Assembly: GCA_029261895.1 (NCBI GenBank)
Contig: JAJDAK010000012.1
Location: 1-64,000, forward strand
DNA: 64,000 nt
Origin: Deltaproteobacteria bacterium
GTDB taxonomy: Bacteria; Myxococcota_A; UBA9160; SZUA-336
Direction of reading: 5' to 3'
The notes under the pieces were generated by a model. It searched no databases. It was not told the origin of the DNA and saw only the letters and a list, made by a program, of their open reading frames with translations. This document shows positions 17,932 through 27,600 of the stretch, piece after piece (the first letter of the stretch is position 1; the number at the start of each line of letters is the position of its first letter). A program made the position numbers and the translations under genes.

Positions 17932-19276
17932 CAATTCGAAGGCTGCGCAGCTTGCGCGACAAACTTTCGCGCGCAAGACCCACCGCCTCTGCAGTTTTTG
18001 AAATATTGCCGCCATGCGCCCGAAGCTTTTCCAATAGATATTCATGTTCGAACGCGGCGCGGGCATCGGCCAACTTTTCAGACCCTGTGCGCGGCGACTG
18101 TGTATCGCGGCCTGGGTTCACGATTTGCTCGGGCAGGTGCTCTACTCGGATCTCATCGTGGGGCGTCATTAGCACCAAACGTTCTACGATGTTTTGCAGC
18201 TCCCGAACATTGCCTGGCCAGGAATACCCTAAAAGCTTTTCCAGCGCGCCAGAATCGATCCGCTTTGGTTTGGCGCCACTTTCCTTCGCGAACCGTTCCA
18301 TGAAACGCGCAACCAAACCCTCGATGTCTGCAGTGCGCTCTCGCAGTGGCGGGACATGAAACGGAATCACGTTCAACCGATAGTAAAGGTCCTCACGGAA
18401 ACGACCCGCAGCCATTTCTTCCTCGAGGTTTTTGTTTGTCGCCGCAATCACACGCACATCCACCTCGATGGTATCCGTTCCACCCACGCGTTCGAATCCA
18501 TGTTCCTGCAGAATGCGCAAGACTTTCGCTTGGGTCATCAAACTCATATCACCGATCTCGTCGAGGAATATCGTGCCGCTATCGGCCGTTTCGAAACGTC
18601 CGCGTTTGGTTTGAATCGCACCCGTGAATGCGCCCTTTTCATGCCCGAAAAGTTCGCTCTCGATGAGTTCCTCCGGAATCGCCGCGCAGTTGACCGCGAT
18701 AAACGGATTCTCCGAGCGTTTCGAATGTAGATGCAGTTGACGCGCGACCAGTTCTTTCCCCGTGCCGTTTTCGCCCGTAATCAACACCCAACCATCCGTC
18801 GGTGCTGCAACCAGAATCTGTGCCTTGAGCTGATGCATCGGCGGTGATTCACCGATGATTTCACTGTTCGCATCAAGCTCGGTACGAAGTGCTTGGTTTT
18901 CCCGCGCCAATCGCGCGCTCTCCAATGCATGCCGAACACCAAGTAGAAGCTTGTCGTACGAGAGCGGCTTCTCAAGGAAGTCGTACGCACCGAGTTTCGT
19001 CGCGCGTACCGCACTTTCGACGCTTCCGTGCCCCGACATCATGATGACCGGAACCGTCTCATGTAGCTCTTTCAACTGTTCCAATACCGCGAGACCATCG
19101 GCACCGGGCATCGCGATGTCCAAAAGGATCAAGTCGGGATGGTTCTTAGCGATCGCTTCGAAAGCTTCGCGCCCATCGCCAGCAGCGCGCACCTGGAACC
19201 CCTCGTCACGCAGAATCGCGCCCACCGAGCGTCGAATGCTCTCCTCATCGTCGATGATTAGAATCGTGACCGCCAT
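17903..19276 (-). CDS. ntrX: NtrX-like sigma-54-dependent response regulator
   Basis: A 457-residue enhancer-binding protein. The receiver domain has the phosphoacceptor D53 (LILLDIAMPG). The AAA+ domain has the Walker A GENGTGKE at 168-175 and the sigma-54-contacting GAFTGA at 215-220. A Fis-type helix-turn-helix (GGNISKTAEAVGLARESLSRKL) lies at the C-terminus. It begins 3 nt after the NtrY-like kinase, its obvious partner. Intact GAFTGA means it should activate sigma-54 promoters; targets cannot be read here. In other bacteria NtrYX acts in nitrogen, redox or envelope responses. Confidence 0.9.
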   Translation of the reverse strand: MAVTILIIDDEESIRRSVGAILRDEGFQVRAAGDGREAFEAIAKNHPDLILLDIAMPGADGLAVLEQLKELHETVPVIMMSGHGSVESAVRATKLGAYDFLEKPLSYDKLLLGVRHALESARLARENQALRTELDANSEIIGESPPMHQLKAQILVAAPTDGWVLITGENGTGKELVARQLHLHSKRSENPFIAVNCAAIPEELIESELFGHEKGAFTGAIQTKRGRFETADSGTIFLDEIGDMSLMTQAKVLRILQEHGFERVGGTDTIEVDVRVIAATNKNLEEEMAAGRFREDLYYRLNVIPFHVPPLRERTADIEGLVARFMERFAKESGAKPKRIDSGALEKLLGYSWPGNVRELQNIVERLVLMTPHDEIRVEHLPEQIVNPGRDTQSPRTGSEKLADARAAFEHEYLLEKLRAHGGNISKTAEAVGLARESLSRKLRSLRIDVDKLREAD

Positions 19277-19279
19277 CGC

Positions 19280-21523
19280 CTACGTCCTCGTCGGTAACTC
19301 AATGATGAAACGGGTACCGCGCGGGTGGTTATCTCGAACGCGCACATAACCCGAGTGATCTGAAACGATTCGACCCACGATGGCTAGACCCAAGCCTGAA
19401 CCATCGCGCTTGGTCGAAAAATCCGGTTCAAAAATTCGTCCGGCATCCTCTGGACGAACACCACATCCGGTATCCGCGACCTCCAGGTATACCTTACCCA
19501 CTGCTCCGTCCCAACGTGTGGAAACCTGAATCTGCTTAGGCTCGCCCTCGGCTTCCAAGACCGCATGCAGTGCATTCTCTATCAAATTCAGGATCACGCG
19601 CTTGATCTGCTCAGGATCGAGGTCGAGTTCGGGCAGGCGCTTCGCGAGATCTGTCTCAAGTTGAATGCCACGACGACCCTTGTAGAGCAACACCGCGTCC
19701 GTGATGAGCTTGTTCAGGTCCGTCGGAACCGGATCGGTCGCGGGAAACTGGGCGAAGCTCGAAAATTCTGCGACCAGATGCTTAATCGCGCCAACCTGAC
19801 TCGTGATGGCATCGGTGCATTCACGCAGCAACTCCTTTGATTCGGCGTCATCGAGCCGTGCGTCCAATTTGCGGCGCAGGCGTTGTGCCGACAGCTGGAT
19901 CGGCGTGAGCGGATTTTTGATTTCGTGCGCGATTCGGCGCGCAACATCGCGCCAGGCAGCCATACGCTGCGCTTTGAGAATCTGTGACACATCATCGATC
20001 ACGACCACGTAACCCGCCGCGCGGCTGTCAGCGTCTTGCAGACGCGATACCGTCCAGTTCAGTGTTCGTGATTCTTTCTCAAGTTGTAACTGTACTTGGC
20101 GTCGCACGGTCCGTTGCGGACCGGAGCCTACACGGCGCATCAACGCATCCAATGTTTCGAGCGCGGCGCCGCCGAGAACGTCGACCACCTTGCGGCCCGG
20201 GCCAACGCTTCGCGGTAGGTCGAGCAGGTGAATCGCAGACGGATTGATCGTGATCACCGTGCCTTCTTCATCCAGCGAAATCACACCCGCAGCAACACTG
20301 CGGAGCAGGATTTCCATCTGGGCCCGCCGTCGTTCAATGTCTTCCCGACTGGTCGCGAGGTCGCTCGCCATCCGGTTAAACGCGCTCACGAGCGAACCGA
20401 TTTCATCATCACCACCGTGTTCGACCTGTACCTTCAAATTCCCGGCTGCGACTTCTTCGGTTGCCTCCGCCAGTCTACGAATGGGAACCGTGATCTGCTT
20501 CGCGAGCCGAAAACCCAGCCACGATGAAAAAAGTAAGGAGAGCAGCGTAATCAACGCTAAGAGCAGCAGCATGCTGGTTTGAAACGTGCCCGCCCCGGGC
20601 TCCATGCGCCGATATGCGGCGAGTGCCGCATTGATCGCGGTCATACGCCGACCCATCGCGCGAGGAATGAATTCGTTAACCACAACGACGCCAACAACGT
20701 GACCATCGTTGAACGTTGAGTAGACCGGTACCACGCCGCGAATCAACTCCCCCGCGCCCGCGGCCTGAACCACCACCCGCTCTACACCGGACAATCCCGC
20801 TTGAATCAGCTCTGAATCCGGCGCCTCCAACGCAACGATCGCGACATCGGGATGCGTCGCGGTCGCGAGCTTTTCCTGTTGCGCAGAAAAAATCTCGACG
20901 ACACCGAGCTGATACTCGAGCTGTTTCTCACCCACAAAGGCTTGCAGTTTCGTCAGCGCAGATTCGCGCAGGAGCTTTCGCGATTCGATGTCGCCAGCGA
21001 TGCGCCGACCAAAATACAACGCATTTTCTTCCGCTTCTTGGTAGTACGCCTCGCCAACCTCGACCGCGTGCTCCAAGCTCTCGGAGAGTTGCACCGAAAA
21101 CCATTCATCGATCGCCCGGCTGACGAAGATCGCTGAGAATGCAAAGAGAGCCGTTGTCGAGACGGCCGCCATGAAGACGAACGCACCCACGAAGCGAGTG
21201 TGTAATTTTGCACCCATTATTCCGCGACGGCGCTCGACCACCAACTTCACGACGTTGCGCGCGACGAAGAACACCAGCACCGCGATGCCAATGACGTTGA
21301 TGTGCACCAACGTCAAAAACACCGCCGCACTCCCAATCGGAAGTCCCTGATACAGCGTGAAGATATTGCGCTCAAAGGCGAGCACGAGAACCAGAACGAC
21401 CGCGACGGCGCCGGCAATACGCCAATCTCGCCGGCGACGCCGACGCTCTTGGCGCGGGATTCTGTCCTGCTGTCCGGGCGAACCTGGGCTATTGGGTGTG
21501 GAGGCGCTCAATTCGATTCTCAC
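19280..21523 (-). CDS. ntrY: NtrY-like membrane histidine kinase
   Basis: A 747-residue sensor kinase. Membrane helices lie near 35-52, 62-88, 108-133 and 317-340, enclosing an extracytoplasmic sensor region of about 180 residues. A HAMP domain (338-392), a PAS domain (405-515), the HisKA helix with phospho-His at H533 (ARRIAHEIKNPL) and a HATPase with DTGCGV and GSGLGLAIV follow. This four-helix, HAMP-PAS layout is that of NtrY. The N-terminal 34 residues are very basic (RRRRRR). It is divergent from the giant TPR gene across a 109-nt region. Confidence 0.9.
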   Translation of the reverse strand: MRIELSASTPNSPGSPGQQDRIPRQERRRRRRDWRIAGAVAVVLVLVLAFERNIFTLYQGLPIGSAAVFLTLVHINVIGIAVLVFFVARNVVKLVVERRRGIMGAKLHTRFVGAFVFMAAVSTTALFAFSAIFVSRAIDEWFSVQLSESLEHAVEVGEAYYQEAEENALYFGRRIAGDIESRKLLRESALTKLQAFVGEKQLEYQLGVVEIFSAQQEKLATATHPDVAIVALEAPDSELIQAGLSGVERVVVQAAGAGELIRGVVPVYSTFNDGHVVGVVVVNEFIPRAMGRRMTAINAALAAYRRMEPGAGTFQTSMLLLLALITLLSLLFSSWLGFRLAKQITVPIRRLAEATEEVAAGNLKVQVEHGGDDEIGSLVSAFNRMASDLATSREDIERRRAQMEILLRSVAAGVISLDEEGTVITINPSAIHLLDLPRSVGPGRKVVDVLGGAALETLDALMRRVGSGPQRTVRRQVQLQLEKESRTLNWTVSRLQDADSRAAGYVVVIDDVSQILKAQRMAAWRDVARRIAHEIKNPLTPIQLSAQRLRRKLDARLDDAESKELLRECTDAITSQVGAIKHLVAEFSSFAQFPATDPVPTDLNKLITDAVLLYKGRRGIQLETDLAKRLPELDLDPEQIKRVILNLIENALHAVLEAEGEPKQIQVSTRWDGAVGKVYLEVADTGCGVRPEDAGRIFEPDFSTKRDGSGLGLAIVGRIVSDHSGYVRVRDNHPRGTRFIIELPTRT

Positions 21524-21632
21524 GCTACCCCAGTTGCACGGCCTCTTTCAAGCGCAGGAAAACGCGCTTTCTGGGTCTAAAGCGCTGGAAAACCTGAGTT
21601 TTGCCTGATTCGGGGTTCAAGCCGCGGGTGCT

Positions 21633-24600
21633 TTGACCGTAAAGACCCCTGTGAACGGGAACCCGTCTGAATCGAATCTGGAGCCACGTATCCAGCGGCT
21701 GCTGGAGACGTTCTCCGTGGACCCAAACGACACACCCGCGTTTGAGACGCTCGAGGAGTATCTCTTTCTCAACGGTCGTTGGAGTCACCTGGCAGGCGTC
21801 TATGAATGCCGTATCTCGGTCGTCACAGCCGGCAGCAGCGAGCTTTTTGATCTCGTCTTACGCCTCGCCCGGCTCTTGGACGAACGCTTGGGCGATCGCG
21901 TAGCCGCACGTCGCCGCTACGAGGAACTGCTGGCGGTCCAAGCGGATCATCCCGAAGCGCTGGCATCTCTGCGTCGACTCTATACCCGCGCGGGAGAATT
22001 GACCGCCGCGCTGCAGATCACCGAGATGGAAGAGTCGCTTGAGCTTCCTAAATCCCACAAGGCGCGTACGCTGGCGGAAATCGGACAACTCTGGGGACAG
22101 ATGGGTGATACCGATGAGGCACGTGCACGTTACGATCGGGCCATCGCGCTTGACCCGGGTTGTGATATCGCGCTTTCCGGAAAAGCTGCACTTGCGGAAG
22201 TGACCGGCGAAATCGGCAACGCCATTCTGCTACATGAACGCCGACTCGACGGACTCACCGGCGCAAATCGTATCGACGCGATGGAACATCTTGCGATGCT
22301 CCTTCCCAACGATCAGAGCACGCGAATCCGTACGCTCTTGCGCGAAGTCGTCAATGCAAACCCACGACGACGACGGGCGCTCGAGCGTCTGATCGAAATC
22401 GAAAAGTCGGAAGGCGTTTGGAATCGCGTAGACGAATTGCAACGGCTGCTCTGGGCCGCGCTACGCGAACCCGACGAGCGCGCGCGTCTCGCAAAAAACT
22501 CCGCCGTGAGTGCGCTCGACGAAGCCAAAGATCTCGATGCAGCGTTGTTTTGGGCTGAACGCGCCGCTGAGCTTGCTCCGAGCGATCCAGCGGTACACCG
22601 TCTTGCAGCCAAAATCTTTCGCGTGGCGGGCCAGCCCGCTGCACTGATTCGGGCGCTCGAAGAACTCATTCAACTCGAGGGCGCCTCGCCCGAACTTACA
22701 TCTGAGATTTCAGAGCTCTACGAAAAACTCGAGCGTACCGAGGATTGCGTGACGTGGTCACGGCGTCATCTCGAATGCCAGCCGCATGACGGCATCGTTT
22801 TGGCGCGCCTTGATCGCGCGCTATCACGACTCAGTCAACATGAGGAACGCATTGAGGTACTTGAACAACGCATTCGATGTGCGGAGTCGCGCGAGTCGGC
22901 TGCCAAGCTTCGTACCGAAATGGGCGATCTCTTTGCAGAGAAACTCGACGACAATGAGGCTTCCGCTCGCGCCTACGACCAGGCGCTGGAGTTGGTTCCC
23001 GATTTCGAGCCCGCAGCACAGCGCACCATCGACTTGCTACGGAAAGCTGAGAAGTTCGACACGCTGGCACTGTTTCTCGAGAGCTTTGCCGAGCGCACAG
23101 CATCAGCGAAAGTCGAAGCCAATATGTGGTCGACACTCGGCGATCTCAGATTGCGCGAATTCGGCGATGCGGACGGCGCACGGGCCGCGCAGATTTGCGC
23201 GCTCAACAGCGATCCAGGACACGCTGGCTCCCTTGAAGGCCTGCGGCGTGTCGCACATCAATCGGGCGACCTAGGTTCGCTACTTGAAGCCTGCGAGCGC
23301 GAACTCGCATTGGATCCAGATCCCGAGCGAACGCTTGAGCTTCTCCAAGAAACGATTGCAGCGGCACGAGACGCTGGCGACCTACCCCGCGCACTTCGCG
23401 CGGCGGCCCGCTGGGCAGAACTGGATCCCTGTACCTTGTCGCTGCATTCACTCGCGGACGTTAGTCGTGAATCGTCCGACAGTCAGAACGAACAGCTCGC
23501 GCTCGAAGCCCTCGATTCGTTACTTCAAGTTTCGCCGAACGAACGCGCGCATGTGCTCGCAAGACTCGGTGACCTTGCGCTAGAACAAGCAGATCCCGAC
23601 GCGATGCGCAGCGCAGCACATTGGTATCGAGAGTCGCTACGATTGGCATCAAGCGCGGAGGTTCGCGGACGGCTTCTCGATCTCTACCGGCGCACCGCAC
23701 AATTGCCCGACCTCGCTTTCGAACTCCGTGCGGCATTGCGTGATGCAACGCCGGAGCGCGAAAGTGTATTGCGTCTCGAGCTCGCCCGTGTGGTAGCAGA
23801 ACTCAGCGACTACGCGGGCGCCATTGACGCGCTACTCCCTGCGTTCAATCAGGACCCCACGGCTGGACAAGTCGCAGATCTGCTCGAAACGTTGTTATCC
23901 GATCAACAGCGGACGGAAGAACTCACGCAAGTACTTGCCAGGCGGCTTGCGGCAGAACGCGACCCAACCCTACGTCGGGAAATCGCGCATCGACACGCAG
24001 CCCTTCTACTGGACGGATTACAGCGACCCACCGAGGCGATCGCCGCACTTCAGGAAGTCGCTGACGCGAGCCGCGACACCGCTCTCGAGGCACTCTTCGA
24101 ACGCGCGCTGGAAATGGGTGGAACCCCTCAGGATCACGAAGCCTGGTTGCTTCGCCGAGAATCACATGTAGAGGGAGCTGAACGCGTTCGTTTGTTACTG
24201 CGACTCTCCGTTCTACAGGAACGCGATGAGCGGCCAGAGGATGCGATCGCAGCACTTCGCCGCGCATCTCGGCTCATTGAGAGTGGTGCGGATGATCTGG
24301 TCCGCCAGCCGTTACTCGCCCTGCTTCGAAAGTACGGTGAACCTCAAGCACAATTGGATTTACTCGAAGAGATCGTAGCCGGAGAAAGTGATCCCGCGGC
24401 TCGCGCTTCGCTGCGCATCGAACGAGCACGCATTCTCGCGGAGACTTTGGATCGACCACAGGATGCGATCGAAGAACTCGAGCGCGCACAACAGGAAACG
24501 TCCCTTCGAAGCGATGAGTGGCGCTTGCTCGGGGATCTTTACCAGCGCTGCGGCGCAACAGCCAAACATGCGCGCGCGCTGGCGGAGTTGGTCGACTGCA

Positions 24601-27600
24601 GTGACAACGCCGACGAGCAGATTCGCGTACTTCACCAGCTTGCGTCGCTTCGCCTGCACGGGCCCGATGAGGTTCGCGATAGTGCTGCGGCTGAGCGTTC
24701 GCTGGTCGAACTTCTCCGACGCGTTCCAGATGATGGCGATGCGTTTGAAGACCTCTACACGTTCTACGCCGACAAAGGGCGTCGCGCCGAGCAAGCGGAT
24801 CTGCTGCAAGGACGTCTCGATCTCGATGGGCTCAGTGGCGAAATTCGAGCGCAAACGGCTTTGCGTCTTGCGGAGATCCAACAGGAACTTGGCGAAATCG
24901 ACAACGCGATCACGACGCTTCGCGAAGCTCGTATCCGTGGCGCGGATAGCCATTCGCTCGACGAACTCCTTTATGGCTGCCTAGCATCCGCAGCCAACAT
25001 CGAGGGCCTGCTCACACTCTGCGAGGAAAAGACGCGCGACGACGGTCGAGCGGATCGAGGACGTTGGCTGCGACGCTGGCTCAATGTGCTCGAACAAGCC
25101 GGCGAACCCGCCGAAACTCGACTCAATGTTGTGGAACAACTGCTCGAACATCGACCCGACGACATCGAGTTGATCGCGCTGCGCATTACTTTGCTGCGCG
25201 ATACCGAGCGCATCGAACGACTTTCGCACGCACTTGAAGAAGTTCTCAATCAGTCCAGCCTCCTGTCGGATGGGCGGCGCCGCGTGTACACCAACGAGTT
25301 ATTGCGCCTATACGAGGGTCCACTGGAAGATCCCGCATCCGCGTTACGCATCATCGAGCGTGAACTGCCCAATAATCCGCATTGGCGCATTCATGGCGCA
25401 GAGCTCGCTGCAGCGTTGGAAGACCCCGCGCGCGAAGCCGCCATTCTCGCGCCATTGGTTTTCGAAGCTACCGATGACACACCTGCCACGCCCGAAGCGG
25501 TTCGTCGTCTCGCGCTCGCTTTTCATAGCTGCGGGGAGGCCGATCGCGCTAACCCTCTGCTCTGGCAGGCATTCGAAAACAACCCGAACGATCGGGAGGT
25601 GCTCACCGCCCTAGAAGCGAAACTTAGACACGTCAATGATGCCGATGGGCTCCTCCGGTTAATCGAGCTTCATTTCCCACTGGAGATCGAAGATCGGCGA
25701 ACGAATCTCGCACGCGAGGCATTTGAACTCGCAGAACGCGTTCACGATTCCGAGCTTGCATTGCGCTGGTTGCAACGTTGGCACGCGCTCGAACAGCTTC
25801 CCGGAAAACTTCAAGTTCGTTGGCTCGGCTTCGAGCAAGAGGTGGGTACACCGTCCGGTACACGACAAGCTCTCCGCGCGCTGCAGCAGAGCACCGATGC
25901 CCCCGATGAGCGTGCGGAATATTTTGCGCTCGAGGCCAACGTCTGCGCAAAACAAGGGCAGCTCGATATCGCGCGTCAGCGCTACGCCACAGCGCTTTCT
26001 ACGGCCACTGCTGAGCGCGTCGACTGGCTTCAAGCACTAGACGAAGTACTGAAACTCGAAGGGCGCTCCGCCGAACGCTGCGAAATTCTTCGGCGGATCT
26101 CCGAGCATGCCACGCTGGATGCGGAGGCTCGTGCGATCTATCGCGAAGAGCGAATCGGCCTACTCGCTGCCGATCTCGGCCGGAGAGAAGAAGCCGCGCA
26201 AGAAATGCGCCGCCTGCTGCATGACGACCCGAATACCGAACGAGTCACACGCATCGCGCGCATGCGAAAACTGCTATCGCTGTATCTCGATCTTGCGCAA
26301 CCCGTCGAGTGGTGTGACGTTGCGGAAGAATTGCTGCCATTGTTGGCGGGCGAGGAACGCGAAGAACTCGAGCGCGAAGTCGCGCGTCGACTCACAGATC
26401 CGCTCCGTGCTCGTGATCGTGCCGTTTCACGCTGGGAACTCATTCTAAACCAGAGCTCGGACGACCCTGAAGCGCTGGAGGCGCTGTCATCGCTGCTCCG
26501 CGTCCCGGGCCAAGAAGCGCGGCTCGCACGGATTCTCGAGAAACGCGCAGAAACCGGTGCGGGGGCTGCAGAAATACTCTTCTTGGACGCAGCCGAACTG
26601 CACTGGAATGTTTTTCGAGATGCCGAAGCTGCATTTAGCTGTTTGGATCGCGCACTCGCGCTGGAGCCGCAGCTCGGTCCAGCCCACCGACTTCGTGCGG
26701 AAGTTTGCGGTCAATTGCATCGACCCGACGAAGAAGCCATTTCACTGCGCGCCCTGCTCGCCGCCGAGCCTGAGAACGACGATGCTGCGAACCGTTGGTT
26801 GCGCCTCGGTCAGATTTGCGTGACCCAACCCGGCGGTCAGCATGAAGCCGAAGAAGCCGCTCAGAAATGTTTAGAGCACGCCGAAGGACAGCGCGATATT
26901 CGGGTCGAAGCACGCGAGCTGCTGGAGTCGCTGGCTGCGTGGCCGCAGGTTGCGCGACTTCTCCGTGAAGAAATCGCCGACAGCAATACAGATATTGCTG
27001 CGCGCCTTCTACGTCGCCTCGCACGGATCGAATGGGATGAGCTTCACGACGCACACGCCGCAGCGGGTGCGTTGGAAACACTCAACGAAATGGATTGCTT
27101 GGTCGCGGAGGATCTCGAACGCTGGTCCGATGCACTGGCGGCGCAGGGTCGGTGGCCGCAGGCCATCGAACAACGCAAACGCGCCTTGCATTTACATGGC
27201 GAGATGGCCGGCCCGCGCGGTTGGTTGGAACTCGCAAGACTTACTTGGGAGCGTCTTGAAGACGCGGAGCGCGCGCGTGGTGCCTGCGATGAGGCCCTGA
27301 GTCTAAACCCGCAGTCCGTCGAAGCCTTGCGCCTACGCGCAGACCTGAATGCCGAGCTCGGCGATGTCGCACAGGAAGTGGACGATCGCATCAAACTGGG
27401 CGAACGCCTGGTCGACGCCTCTGACGGTGCCGCGATGTTCTCGCACGCCGCCGAACTTACGCGTAACGGGCTTGGCGATGACGCCCGCGCATGGTCGCTC
27501 TTCCGCATGGCGCTCAAGCGAGACGCATCCCGCATACCCGCGCTACTCGGTGCGGGCGAGATCGCGCTCGCCCGAGGTGAATGGAGCGAAGCCGAACGCA

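Noticed and set aside
24360..24953. 197-codon minus-strand frame within the giant TPR gene
   Set aside because: Overlaps coding sequence with regular TPR periodicity; no ribosome-binding site and no motif.
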